A stretch of 64,000 bases of DNA from the NCBI GenBank assembly GCA_001931905.2, contig MSJI02000850.1, positions 62,001 to 126,000 of the forward strand, read 5' to 3'. Position 1 is the stretch's first letter. Each line of letters starts with the position of its first letter. The position numbers were made by a program, and so were the translations under genes. A model generated the notes under the pieces. That model saw only the letters and a program-made list of their open reading frames with translations, did no database searches and was not told where the DNA came from. Positions 10,151-21,226 of the stretch are shown piece after piece. Source of the DNA: Cladosporium sp. IMV 00045 (Eukaryota; Ascomycota; Dothideomycetes; Cladosporiales; Cladosporiaceae).

Positions 10151-12511
10151 TCAAATATCAGGCAAAGGCAGCGCCCTCTCCTGCACCCTCCTCGCCAAAG
10201 CAACAAACCTACGCCTCTCATCTTCATTCTTGAACTCCACCTTAACCCCCGTGACATTCCTCTCCAAACCCTTCTTCCCCTTCAAATCAGTAGCGTGCCT
10301 CCTGGGAGTCTCCCCAGGCGATGAACCCTTGTTCCCACCACCACCCTTCTCCACCGGCCTGAGAACTCGAATATCGATTCCCTTCAGCTTCGCGAGCCGT
10401 TCGCTATCCGCCTTCACCCGGACTTGCTGGCGGGAAGAATTCATCCACCACTTTGCCCAACCCTGGCCGAAGTTTCCGCCCATGTGTAGTAGTGCCATGA
10501 CACCGCCTGAAGCGTTTGGTGTGTTCACGCCGTCGTCTTCCCACAGGCGGAGGACTTCGATGTTTGCAAATTGCTCTTCGAAAGCGAATGCACCTTTGAA
10601 GCCTTCGTGTAACACTGTTGTCTTCGTGGTGCGGAAAGAGCCCAGAAGTTGACGGCCGAAAATGGCGGATTGAAATTCGTTGGCGTGTTTCTCAGTTTCA
10701 AATACGTAGTTCGTCCAGTTCGTTTTAACGTCTTTTTGCTCGCGGTCACCCCAGACTGGAGCGTGGAAGCGGAGTAATGTGTCCCCGTCGACTGCAGGAA
10801 CAGATACCTTTTCGGGCTCGAAGAAAGAGCAGTAAGGCACCGTGTCGGTGTACTCGGGGAGTTTTTGTTGACATCGAACTTGGCCGTCATCAGACAGAAT
10901 CCAGATTGAGGGAACGACTTTCGTGCCGCCATTTTCTCGGTTTTCGCGTTTTCGGATAACATAAACTCGAGCACTCTCGGAGGCCGGCACCATCTCGGTG
11001 TCAAACCGTGGGTCTTCCGCATCAGGATCGCGTTGTGCATACTCAACACTTTTACAGCGGACATCGCATAGGATTGCAGAGTTGCGGAACAGAGACTTCT
11101 CGAAAGCGGGTGTGGGAGATGGCGCTGCGGGTGCTGTTTTATCAAAGCCAATCTGTGATGAACTGGTCATTGAAGGAGACCTGCTGCCTTGCGACGGTGA
11201 ATTGAATCCAGTTGGGAGCCGTGGCGATTTCGCGGTTCGGTTACTATCTGAGCGTTGTTGCCGAGCGGAGAGTATTGACGTTGGTGTAGCAGGCTGAGCT
11301 TCGCCATTCAGAGTATTCCTCGGAGACAAAAAAGGGGGCGGTAGCTCACGGTCGTCTGCTTTCGAGTCTACCCTTCGCTTCCCTGCAATCGAAATCGGCG
11401 ACGCGCAAGGTGATTGCGCTTCTTGCCTGCTGCCTTCCTGAGTGTCTTCCTCGGCTTCATAGGTGGGTATTGTTGTGGACTCTCTTCGCGGTGTGTTAGA
11501 CCGTCTGCGTGTCTGTCTTTCTGATCGTTGTACAGAAGACTCTGGGGTTGCAACGGGAGTTGTGGTTGAACTTCCGGGATACCTATCGCCTATATCCAAA
11601 CGAGACATGGGCGGAGCGCCGCTTTCAAAATCCAAGTCGATTGCGTTATTTCCATTCTCGAAGTACATCAGAGGGCTCCCATAAGTGGAGTCGTCTCTCC
11701 AGGGCATTGCTAGTACAGGCGATTGATCAGAGATGTTAGAGCCATGACTCGTGATTCGGTGTATTGGGCGTGATGGTAGATAAAGGTTAATACCAGCATT
11801 CGGAGCTTCGATCATGTGGGTTCCGTTGTTGTTGAAATCAATCGTTGAAACAGTTGACGCCGTGCTGTTGAGCCTTTGGTGCATGTCATTGCCGTTCAAG
11901 GCTGGCGTCCCATTGACAACAGTCATGATCACGCGGTGGAGGTCGTCAATCTTTTCTCCAAGATCGCCATTGACTCGGTCGTGAATACTTGCAACATGCT
12001 CTGACATAGGCACAACGACTTTCTCCAGCCTCGACAGGGATTTTGACTGCAAGGCTTGCATCGTCAAATTGATAGTGCTGGTGTGCATGTGAAGCATGTC
12101 TCGCAAGGCAGATATGCTGCCTCCTTCAGTGGTCCAGGCCATAGTCTTGTAGTTCGCGAGGAAGACTTCGCTCCAGGTGCGGCGCTCCGAGGTGAATCCG
12201 TTAGTAGTCTGCTTGCGTAGGATTCGGTAGCGCTCGACGAAGCTATCCAAATCACCCAGGGTTTGGTTCGCGCTTTCGATAATCGTGGTGACTGCCGCCT
12301 TCGTGTCGTCGTCGGCCCTTTCCAGCGTACTGCCATCAGAATGAAGTGTCTCTGCGACAAGCTTCAGGGCCTCGCTGAGTCCGTTGGCTTCCCGTTCGAT
12401 TTCTGCGAATTCTGCCGGTGCGCTTTTCTTTCCTTGCGTGAAAGCTCTCCCGATCCTCCATGCTGTTTGGGACAGCATCAGGATGTCGCCAACAGATGGT
12501 GTCATAGCCAT
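10151..12511 (-). CDS. Protein with fungal STAND N-terminal domain (Fungal_N type)
   Basis: Single exon, 786 residues. The first 150 residues (SVGDILMLSQTAWRIGRAF, then ANGLSEALKLVAETL) match the helical domain that is found at the N-terminus of many fungal STAND/NLR proteins. Here, however, there is no NACHT or NB-ARC motif: the middle 300 residues are Ser/Pro/Arg-rich and probably disordered, and the last 250 residues form a compact beta-rich region (IWILSDDGQVRC, YVFETEKHANEFQSAIFGRQ) that may be a PH-like fold; this is a guess. A role as adaptor or regulator for a STAND-type signalling protein would suit the architecture. Two Met codons occur at the start (MAM); the outer one is used. Confidence 0.75.
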   Translation of the reverse strand: MAMTPSVGDILMLSQTAWRIGRAFTQGKKSAPAEFAEIEREANGLSEALKLVAETLHSDGSTLERADDDTKAAVTTIIESANQTLGDLDSFVERYRILRKQTTNGFTSERRTWSEVFLANYKTMAWTTEGGSISALRDMLHMHTSTINLTMQALQSKSLSRLEKVVVPMSEHVASIHDRVNGDLGEKIDDLHRVIMTVVNGTPALNGNDMHQRLNSTASTVSTIDFNNNGTHMIEAPNAGINLYLPSRPIHRITSHGSNISDQSPVLAMPWRDDSTYGSPLMYFENGNNAIDLDFESGAPPMSRLDIGDRYPGSSTTTPVATPESSVQRSERQTRRRSNTPRRESTTIPTYEAEEDTQEGSRQEAQSPCASPISIAGKRRVDSKADDRELPPPFLSPRNTLNGEAQPATPTSILSARQQRSDSNRTAKSPRLPTGFNSPSQGSRSPSMTSSSQIGFDKTAPAAPSPTPAFEKSLFRNSAILCDVRCKSVEYAQRDPDAEDPRFDTEMVPASESARVYVIRKRENRENGGTKVVPSIWILSDDGQVRCQQKLPEYTDTVPYCSFFEPEKVSVPAVDGDTLLRFHAPVWGDREQKDVKTNWTNYVFETEKHANEFQSAIFGRQLLGSFRTTKTTVLHEGFKGAFAFEEQFANIEVLRLWEDDGVNTPNASGGVMALLHMGGNFGQGWAKWWMNSSRQQVRVKADSERLAKLKGIDIRVLRPVEKGGGGNKGSSPGETPRRHATDLKGKKGLERNVTGVKVEFKNEDERRRFVALARRVQERALPLPDI

Positions 12512-13753
12512 GGTGGCGGTTTGGGTCAGGAATACGAAGCCTTTGTTGGCGCGCTCACTTTGCGCTTAGGCAGAAGATCTGTAGGCTGCACCAGAGAGAG
12601 TAAGAGATTCCAGCTTGATGTCCAAGAAAGATGAGGGCGCAAAGGAGACCTCTATTGTCGAAGGGCCATCTAGGCGTACGCAAAACCGCAATGACGCATA
12701 TTTACAGTCAACAAAGGAATTGGCGCAGGCTGTGCAGAGCAGCAGACGCAGGAGAATCTGTCAGCAACAGAAAGGAAGACAGGCAGAGTGTACCCCTCAA
12801 GGCCATGGGACGAAGAGGGCGTTCACAGCCCGCCAAGCGAGGCGAAGACGCATGGCCAAGATGGGGGATGGATGTAGTGAGGCCGCCTCGAAGGGTTGCG
12901 CGAGAACGCAACCCCACCAGGTGGCTTGAGGCGAGCGCGTTGATTGCATGGTGTTTAGCCCTATCGACCTCCGAGCCATCGCGCGAGAGATGAAGAGCGT
13001 ACCCAGAAAGTGTGCTGACCGTCGGCGTCTGGCTGTGCAAGCCTGAAGGTCGAGCTGTCGAGATGGGCGTGGCGTGAACGTGACGCGAGGGTGGGCGCTC
13101 ATTGGCTTCATGCACTTCCTCTCCAGCATCCTTCCGGCGCATCTATCAATTCAACCCGAGCGTGATGAGAGTCTATTGAATGCGAAAGAAGGGAGATGTC
13201 GCCTTCTTTTTGGCTTCCGGTTCAACTCTGGGAACTCTGAAAGTGAGGTGCTCTCTGCACGTGTGCGTGGGCGCACGTGGCTAGCATTCTCGGCAACGCA
13301 ATAACACAGCCGATCTTGAGTGCTTGCGGAGTAAAAGGAAGAGTTTCGTGACAATGTCGGTTTTGTGTCTGGTTGTTCTTGTGAAGAGTTGTCGAGATTA
13401 GGGTAGGGGAACAAGCAAAAGCCGAGCCTTGGTGGCTGCTTGGTTGAACTTGCCCTGATCACTTTCACAGGAAGGCGGGATTTGCGCTTCACAGACCTCA
13501 CCTCGTGGCTAAGTTGTTCTACTGTGGAAACTACTACAAGGGTCAGAGGGTTCGAGAACTCACCTTGTAGATCATTCGTTCGGAATGATTGGAGATGATC
13601 AACACACTAGGTGGGTCCAAAACTCATAAGGCTGGTGACAGGCGGATCACAACTTCACATAGCTCGATGCACGATTTTACATGATCATCATTCTTGTCAG
13701 ATTTACAGATGGACGATTGAGTATCAACACAAAGACCAATCAGATACACCGCC
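12512..13753. other. Intergenic, 1.24 kb
   Basis: Contains the upstream region of the STAND-N gene and the 3' flank of the Q-rich gene. Frames of up to 144 codons overlap on both strands in 12615-13142 but none has a recognisable product. Two CACGTG hexamers in inverted orientation are at about 13258-13280, which could be bHLH/bZIP-binding E/G-boxes. Confidence 0.5.
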
Positions 13754-15550
13754 TTATTTCCTCCCCTTTCCCCAAACCGAGTTCCTCTTCTTCCCCCCAT
13801 CTTTAGCCGCAGACTTCTGATTTTCCTGCCCCTGCGGCTGACCAGGCGCCATCTGCCCGTACTTCTGCGCGGCCATTGCATTATGGTATTTTGGCTGCGG
13901 AGGCATGCCCTGCTGCTGGGAAGTTTGCTGCTGCGGAGGCATTTGAGGTTGCTGTTGCATCATCTGCTGTTGTTGGGCCATGGGCTGGGGTGGTGTTTGT
14001 CCATGTTGCCTCTGCACAGCTTGCTGAGGAGCGAGATTTGCCAGTGGATTGGCTTGCTGTGTTGGCGCTTGCTGGTTGAAAGCTGCCGTTTGTTGAGGCT
14101 GCTGAGTGCCGAAGCCTGGGTATGTGAGTTGTGGGTGTTGTTGAGGAGCTCCCAGTTGATGGTGTGAGAAACTCTGCTGCTGCACCATTGGCGTTTGGAT
14201 CTGGGTCTGGTAAGGCGAAGTGACCGCCACGCCCTGCATTCCTGACGTCGTACTTTCTGACGTCGTAGTCGTCGTTGTACTTGTCGTCGTCAGGCCGCTA
14301 TTATTCATACTAGTGTTTGATTGATAGGGGCTTTGAGCGTAGGATTGTTGGTATATACTACTGCCGCCTTGGATTTGTTGTTGGGGCGGAGGCATTTGGA
14401 TGTTTGGCTGCGGCTGGAGTTGAGCCTGATTAGATATGGATTGTTGGTATGTACTACTGCCGCCTTGAATCTGCTGCTGAGCGGGAGGAATTTGGATACT
14501 CTGCTGTGGTTGAAATTGAGCCAGACTAGAGGTAGACTGTTGCTGCTGCAACTGCTGCTGCTGCTGCTGCTGAGGATATGGAATCTGCATGGGCTGCTGC
14601 TGAGGTTGAGTCGAGTACATAGACTGCTGCGCTTGAATAGGAGGATATTGTATCTGCTGCTGAACCGGCGGTGTACTCATGGGAGGGACCGGCTGCGGCG
14701 TTGGCTGTTGTTGAGGGATCATCGGCTGAAAAGGCTGTACAGGATTCACTGGCATTGGAATCTGCTGCTGCACTGGTGGTGTAACGACAGGCTGCTGTGG
14801 TGGGGGAGGCGGTGGAAGCTGCATAGGCGTGGGAATTGGCTGAGGTGTCGGCACTTGTTGCTGAGGCGGTGGGAGCTGCATAGGCGTGGGTATCGGCTGA
14901 GGAGTTGGTACCTGTTGTTGAGGCGGTGGCGCCTGGATGGCCTGCTGCTGACCTTGCTGGGAAGAATTGCTCTGAACAGTCTTGCTCTCGATATGCGTCC
15001 TGATAAAATCATCCCTCTTGCCCTGACGAATGTCCTCGGCCGTTTTCTGGGCTTGTTCGACAGTGCAGCCCATACCGCCAGACGTGTTCAAAAGCTGCAA
15101 GAAGTCGTTGGCAGTCTGATAGCGCTGGTCCATGGAGACATTGCTCGTAGTCGTCGTGGTCGTGGTCGTTGTGGTTTCGGTGACCTCCTCCACGCGCCCA
15201 TTCTCGCCAGCGCCAAGCTCGCGGTTCATTTGCAGCATGCGGTCGGTGAGAGCCTCGATCTCTTGCCGTGACATGTTGCCATGTCCTTGCTGGAGCATTC
15301 CTAGCAGCATGCTCCGCTGGTCCACAACGCCGATCGTCATCGTGCTTAGCATAAGCTGCCACTCATGCCAGATGAGGTAATCGTGGTGGTCCATCCAGTC
15401 CATGTAACCAATCCAGGAGTCGTGGAAACCATACCAATCGGCGTAGTAGCCTAAGGGCCGGGGAGCAGGTGGGCCATAGCCAAAGCCAAACGTCCTTCCC
15501 CCGCCGTAAAATCCGCCGCTGCGGAATCCGCCTCCTCCAAATGCCCACAT
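13754..15550 (-). CDS. Q/P-rich prion-like protein
   Basis: Single exon, 598 residues, no family name recognised. The N-terminus is Gly/Phe/Tyr-rich (FGGGGFRSGGFYGGG), followed by an aromatic stretch rich in Trp, His, Asp and Tyr (WYGFHDSWIGYMDWMDHHDY) and a helical segment of about 90 residues (QRYQTANDFLQLLN, EQAQKTAEDIRQGK). From about residue 190 onward the protein is dominated by Gln and Pro, with homopolymeric Q runs and short internal duplications, and ends in a basic tail (KKRNSVWGKGRK). Such composition is typical of prion-like domains in RNA-binding or condensate-forming fungal proteins; the function is not deducible. A poly-Thr run (ten Thr) precedes the helical segment. Copy number of the Q runs is likely variable among strains. 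Confidence 0.72.
   Translation of the reverse strand: MWAFGGGGFRSGGFYGGGRTFGFGYGPPAPRPLGYYADWYGFHDSWIGYMDWMDHHDYLIWHEWQLMLSTMTIGVVDQRSMLLGMLQQGHGNMSRQEIEALTDRMLQMNRELGAGENGRVEEVTETTTTTTTTTTSNVSMDQRYQTANDFLQLLNTSGGMGCTVEQAQKTAEDIRQGKRDDFIRTHIESKTVQSNSSQQGQQQAIQAPPPQQQVPTPQPIPTPMQLPPPQQQVPTPQPIPTPMQLPPPPPPQQPVVTPPVQQQIPMPVNPVQPFQPMIPQQQPTPQPVPPMSTPPVQQQIQYPPIQAQQSMYSTQPQQQPMQIPYPQQQQQQQLQQQQSTSSLAQFQPQQSIQIPPAQQQIQGGSSTYQQSISNQAQLQPQPNIQMPPPQQQIQGGSSIYQQSYAQSPYQSNTSMNNSGLTTTSTTTTTTSESTTSGMQGVAVTSPYQTQIQTPMVQQQSFSHHQLGAPQQHPQLTYPGFGTQQPQQTAAFNQQAPTQQANPLANLAPQQAVQRQHGQTPPQPMAQQQQMMQQQPQMPPQQQTSQQQGMPPQPKYHNAMAAQKYGQMAPGQPQGQENQKSAAKDGGKKRNSVWGKGRK
14340..14515 (-). repeat. Two diverged copies of a Q-rich unit
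   Basis: Inside the Q-rich gene, two copies of a unit with the core PPxQQQIQGGSS(T/I)YQQS follow each other at about 95-bp spacing, with a few replacements between them. Confidence 0.75.
14806..14925 (-). repeat. Two tandem copies of a 19-residue Q/P unit
   Basis: Inside the Q-rich gene, the unit QQQVPTPQPIPTPMQLPPP is repeated twice without a change at the protein level, while the DNA copies differ at several third positions. Confidence 0.8.
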
Positions 15551-17543
15551 TGCTGTGCTGTGTGTTGGGAGAATAAATAAGTAGATTATATCGAATCAAG
15601 GTTCGTGGAGAGACTGGTTCGTTGGGTGAGTGTGAGATGCTCTGCTGCTGACGGAGGAAATGTGACAGAAAGAAGAGGCCTGATGCTTGAGGAGTTTGCG
15701 AATGCTCGGTATTTGAAGAAACATGTTGACGGTGGCATGTTGCATGAACTGCAGCTCAATTACGTAGACTGAGCAAACCATCGCATTGGTGACTGCTGTG
15801 GTGTAAGGTTTGAGACACATGGGTAGGAAGAGTATGGTATAGAGAATCTGTTCGGTCGAAAGAATTGTTGAGCCTCTAGGCATACTATGAAATGCCATGA
15901 GTTGCATTATATGTGCGATTAGGCATCTTCATTGTTTGTTACATGTCCAGTCAACCGGAAATGGGTTTGCCTAGACATGTCAATGTCAATGTAGTCATAT
16001 AGCGTGATGTGCTTGCCTTCATCATGCATCACCGAGATGATTTATCTCTGACTGACTCAGCATTACTGCGTTACCGTCAATGAGTCGTAGATGTGAAGGG
16101 AGATTGGTAAGGATGCTTCTCGACCCAGGTTTGCACACAGCTGCTTCTTGAGCGATTCGCGAAGCTTTGATGAGTCTGGTCCTGTCAAATATGAGATCTG
16201 GCGGGTAACGTCGTTGCATATTCAGACCATGGCGTTTACCATATTGAGTTCGCGTTCAGTGGCTAGCTGCCTTGCCGAACGGGTGTTGAGACAGGCGAGA
16301 CAGAAGGCTGATACCGGACCGAGTCTGCACTAAGGGCTGACTACTGTATTAGAAAAGCAGCGATGAGATTTCTGAAGACATGACATGAGCTAGTCGACAA
16401 GCCGATGGCCTGTAATTGTCGCAGCTAGGTAGCGATGAGGTCCGTCCCCTGACTCTCGCGTCACAAGTCCACACGGCTCGCCCGGGCGGTACTGTAGACG
16501 CTTGCATGCCGCAGACCTTCCACGCAGATCCATGGAGCCGTGCAGAATGCGGATTCTTGCCGGATGTGAAGCAGGGGACATGTTTGTGCGGATGAGGCAG
16601 GTCGAAAAGATTGTGCGTCTCTCTTATATTGTAGTGACGCAGTTATTTTTTGATGTTGGTGGGTAATTAAATTGATGAATTGGCGGCACGTGGCGTTGCT
16701 CAAGTAGAACGACACAAATTGATTAATCGCTCGCACAAATGCCGCGAACCTACCGCTGCTATAATATCAAAATCAAGACATTATCAGAAGAAGACCAAGT
16801 GCATGTATGACGATGAGACTGTTGACCGACTCTCAGAGATGGTGCAACTTTCAAGACTGATGATGAATCGTCTGTACGGCTAAGTGAAACCGGAGCCTGT
16901 TTCCACCCTGCCGAGCCAGCGATACACATTTGCTGGTGGACGGAGGACGAACAATCGATTAGGGATCCACCCCTCTTTTCACCCATCCATCACTCACCCT
17001 TTCCCAACCTGTAGCCACAACAACAAACAATTATACCCACACCCATCCTCTACAATCACTTCCAACACACAACAATCGCGTCACCCATACACCTCCTGCG
17101 CTTACAGTCCTCGCATTGTTACCGCCCAACGCTCTTCCACCACTTGTTTCCACACGCCCGTCGACTAAACACAGTCGAATCCCACTTCTTCCTCCGCCCG
17201 CGCACTGGCCCCACCACCAAGCGACTCGCGCTAGGAACAACGTCCCCAAGTCATCCCTGTCGAGCGATCGTTGCACCACCTGGTAGAGCGTTCGCCGCCT
17301 TTCCCCCTGTGACGCCCAACCCATATCCAAGACTCATCGTCTGTCGCCCAATAACTCCCTCATAATACAAATCGTCCTCGGCCCTTCGACACACCACCCT
17401 CTCATTCACCGCCTTGCTGCGAGTACGCGCGAGCGAGCGCATACCACGACGACTCTCGGTCGGCAGTCACGTAGACGCTCGCTCATACGTCGTCCCTCGT
17501 CTACTTGCGACCGCGGCACCACCACGCGTGCGAACTTGCAAAC
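15551..17543. other. Intergenic, 2 kb; long leader region of CLA4
   Basis: No gene recognised. The first kilobase is the upstream region of the Q-rich gene. From about 16960 to 17540 the plus strand becomes very C-rich with little G, as in long 5' leaders of constitutively expressed fungal genes, so transcription of the kinase gene probably begins in or just before this part. Confidence 0.5.
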
Positions 17544-20246
17544 ATGGCACAATCTAACCCGTACGTCGCACCCACTCGAGCAAACTCTGCTGGACAAATC
17601 ACACTATGCATCGCATTCACAGCGGATGCGCCTCTTCGCTTTCGCACACCACCTTCACCACCGCTTTGCGCATGAGGCATGCCTGTGTTGTTGAGTTTTG
17701 CTTGCTAACACTGTTGCCTGCTTCACAGAATCTACCGACCAGATCAATTCCTCGCTACGAGGGAAGCGCCACGTCCGCCGACTGATCGGCCCAAGGTGTC
17801 TCTCACGCCTCAAGTCTACATGACTCCAGGTAACCCAAACCTGAACAGCTACGGCTCTGGGTCGCCCAGCTTCAGCCGGTCAGAAACGAGTTTGGGCGGC
17901 GACAACCCGATTATCAAAGATGGCTTCGCCAAAGTCAAGGAGGAGGGAGCCGGATTTATGAAGCAATTCTGGAACGAACGCTTTCTCATCTTGAGGGAGA
18001 AGCAGCTGGATTTCTACAAAAACAACACCACCACAAAAATCTCTCTGACAGTTCATTTGCGCGACATTCTCAACGTGACGCGCTCAGACAACTACCCTTT
18101 CAGCATCGAGCTGACCAAGGATGGCAACAAACAGTGGATCTTGAAGTTCGAGACCGACAATGAGGTATACGGCTGGATGGACGGGATCTACGACCGCTGC
18201 CCTAGCATGGGCGGCGTATCACACCCGACTGGCTTTTCGCATCGTGTGCATGTTGGTTTCGATCCAGTCACTGGAGGTTTCGTTGGTCTACCAGTGGAAT
18301 GGGAACGTCTTCTGAAGGGTTCAGCCCTAACCAAGGACGACATGGCCAAGAACCCGCAAGCCGTTATGGAGGTCTTGCAGTTCTACAGCGACAAGCTTGC
18401 GCCGCGAGCAAACGACCCCCAGAACTATCCCTCACTCACACCCACGCCGCCTGTCGATTCAGGCAGAGAAAAGCAGCTTGGTTACACTGCCGGAAACAGC
18501 ATTGCGCCACCTCGGCAGCCTGGGCCTGGCGGGTTCCAGCGACAGGACAGCTACGGCCCTTCAAGGACCGGGACACCAAACGCTCAATACGACAATGGAT
18601 ACGGGCCACCAAAACGGGCGGACACAGCGCCTCAGTACGGTCAAGACCAGCAAAGAGCCGAGCAAGAGCGCAGAAGGAAACAAGACGAGGAGAGGCGGCG
18701 CGCAGAGTCCGAGCGTCAACGTGCAGAGGAAGATGAGCAACGGAGGAGACAAGAACAGGAAGACCGGGAGTACAACGACTCTTTGCCCAAGACTCGTGTT
18801 CCCCTGGCGAAGCAAGAACTTGGCGGTGGATATGGCGGAGAAGATCCGCAAGCTGGTAGATACAATGCGACCCGACCTGCGCCTCCAGCGCCAACAGCAA
18901 GTAAAGGTGGCAGCCTGCCCATCCGCACTCTGCAAGCACAACGACCGGCACCTTCACCACCTGGACAACAGAATGGCAAGGAGACGCCTCAGAAAACGGC
19001 CGCCTCGAACGGATCTTCGCCATATGGGGCCAAGCAGTCTTCCCCTGCGAATGGCCAGGGCGCTCCTCTCGCTCGCAAGCCCTCAGGATCTGGCAACCAC
19101 CAGAAGCAGCAACCGTCTGGTACTGTCAAGCCGCTTAACATTGCTACTAAGCAGCCCACTGGCGCACCAAAGGACCACCACAAGCAGACTGAAGCCGCTC
19201 TGACTAAGAAGGAGCCGGTTGAGAGCAAGCCCAAGGAGACCCGCATGAGCGCAATGTCAGATGCCCAGGTCATGGAGCGCCTACGATCCGTGGTCAACCT
19301 CTCCAACCCGTTGGAGAGCTACAACAAGCAGAAGAAGATCGGTCAGGGTGCGTCAGGATCCGTGTATGTTGCACGCATTCGTGAGAGCGCCCCAAGCAGG
19401 ACTGCACAAGACCTCATCCGCATGAACGGACCCAGAGCACAGGTTGCCATCAAGCAGATGGATCTGCGAAGCCAACCACGAAAGGAACTCATCGTCAACG
19501 AGATTATCGTCATGAAGGAGAGCAGGCATGACAACATTGTCAACTTCTTGGATGCTTTCCTGCAAGAGGACACTTACGAGCTTTGGGTTGTGATGGAATT
19601 CATGGAGGGCGGTGCGCTTACAGATGTCATCGACAACAATGCTTCAATCACCGAGGATCAAATAGCCACCATCTGCTACGAGGTATGTCCCACAAGTCTT
19701 CTACTGATAAACCCACATACTAACACAAAACAGACCTGCAAGGGTCTCATGCATCTACACTCACAGAACATCATCCACCGCGACATCAAATCGGACAACG
19801 TCCTGCTCTCGTCGCGCGGCAACGTGAAAATCACCGACTTCGGCTTCTGCGCCAAGCTGACGGAACAACGCTCCAAGCGCGCCACCATGGTCGGCACGCC
19901 CTACTGGATGGCGCCCGAAGTCGTCAAGCAGAAGGAGTACGGCAGCAAGGTCGACATCTGGTCGCTGGGCATCATGGCCATCGAGATGATCGAGTCCGAG
20001 CCGCCCTACCTCAACGAGGAGCCCCTCAAGGCCCTCTACCTCATCGCCACCAACGGCACCCCGCGCCTTAAGAAGCCAGAGAAGCTCTCCAAGGAGCTCA
20101 AGGCTTTCCTCAGCGTCTGCTTGTGCGTGGATGTTAAGTCTCGTGCTACTGCCGAGGAGCTCGGACGGCATGAGTTCTTGCAGCACGGTTGCAGTATTGC
20201 CAGTCTCAGCGAGCTGCTGCGGTTTAGGAAGGGCGGCGGTCACTGA
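17544..20246 (+). CDS. cla4: PAK-family protein kinase Cla4
   Basis: Serine/threonine kinase effector of Cdc42/Rac in polarity, septation and hyphal growth. Exons 17544-17560, 17729-19682 and 19734-20246 give 827 residues. The first exon encodes only MAQSNP, joined across a 168-bp intron to IYRPDQF. Order of domains: PH domain (about 68-163, [11 protein letters not shown] to [10 protein letters not shown]), CRIB/p21-binding motif (about 166-200, [17 protein letters not shown]), a Pro/Gln/Arg-rich linker with a charged coiled-coil-like part (about 300-345), then the kinase: glycine loop [12 protein letters not shown] lysine, catalytic [13 protein letters not shown], and APE in WMAPEVV. PH plus CRIB plus kinase separates Cla4 from Ste20, which lacks the PH domain. 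The second intron (51 bp) is in frame and stop-free. Confidence 0.95.
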
Positions 20247-21226
20247 GTGAAGTCTGTGAGTAGAGGGTTAATTGTGTGCCCTATTTTCGACATTCGTACA
20301 CAGCGTCTCTGGCGCTGCTGTTTGGCGGGACAGCTGCGCAAGAAAAGGTCACGAAAAAAAGGGGAGGGAAAAAGCGCTTCGAGACGACGACCCCGGGGGG
20401 AGAAAGAATTTTTGCTATTTTGCTACGTAACCACACACCATGATACCACGGCCGTCCTTCTTTTGACTTTATCGAACTTCGATTTTCTGGACGGAATCAT
20501 TCTTATTAGACGAGACGAGTGAGAAGTGAAAAGAGAACACCGGTCAATTCGAAAGACAAAAAAGTTCAATGCGTGATGTGGAAGGTTTTTGATGAATTGA
20601 TGGAATGGAGACTTGTTGTTTGTTCGGTTCTTTTTTCGAAGCTGGCGCGATTGGCGTATACTTTCTTTCTCTTTTCTGCTATGCTTCTTGACGGCCCGAA
20701 GTTTTTGATCTTGCAAGGATACCTTACCTTTTCTTGATATGCGCTTGGGAGTTTTCTTTTCTAATCTCGAACTTGAATTGGCGAGGATAGACAGGTAATA
20801 AAAATTGCAGACTTGATGTTTGGGAAGATTTTGATTTTTTGGTTGTTGCTCCTCCTCTACAGCATTGTGGCGGTGGATATCGTTTGTACGTGAGGATTTC
20901 ATGCAGGGTTTTGTGGAGAGGTGAGATTATGCAGAGCGCTCAAGGGCTTGTGTGGGTTGTTAATGCGGTGGTTGCTCTTGTGAACAAGCGCCCAGTTTTC
21001 TATGGCTTTGCTGCCTTGGTTTACCACAGGCTTTGATGTCGTCGTTCTTTGGTATAGATTGGCCCCTCGGCGTATGGGGTCCATGCGCTTCTGGGTGGCG
21101 TTCGAGGACGTCTTCTACTTGACATTCGCTTTCATCATTTCTAACTTGGATATAAATTTACACGTACAGAAAACGACACAACAAAGATCAGATCATCAAT
21201 GACTCAATAGCCTACCATCAACACAA
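20247..21226. other. Intergenic, 0.98 kb
   Basis: 3' flank of CLA4 and promoter of the alkyltransferase gene. No gene seen; frames of up to 159 codons on the minus strand (20423-20902) are Lys/Arg/Asn-rich without recognisable content. Confidence 0.55.
21151..21157 (+). promoter_or_regulatory. TATA-box candidate
   Basis: TATAAAT lies 70-76 bp upstream of the ATG at 21227, a usual distance for a fungal TATA element. Confidence 0.4.

Noticed and set aside
12615..13142. Overlapping frames of 104-144 codons on both strands
   Set aside because: Mutually overlapping, Arg/Ser-rich low-information products without recognisable motifs; G/C-rich DNA gives such frames by chance.
13258..13280. Inverted CACGTG pair as a regulatory site
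   Set aside because: Plausible E/G-box, but 750 bp from the nearest start codon and two hexamers can occur by chance; not claimed as a feature.
14321..15271. 316-codon plus-strand frame rich in Leu and Arg
   Set aside because: It is the antisense shadow of the Q-rich gene: CAG/CAA codons read as Leu/Cys/Trp-type codons on the other strand.
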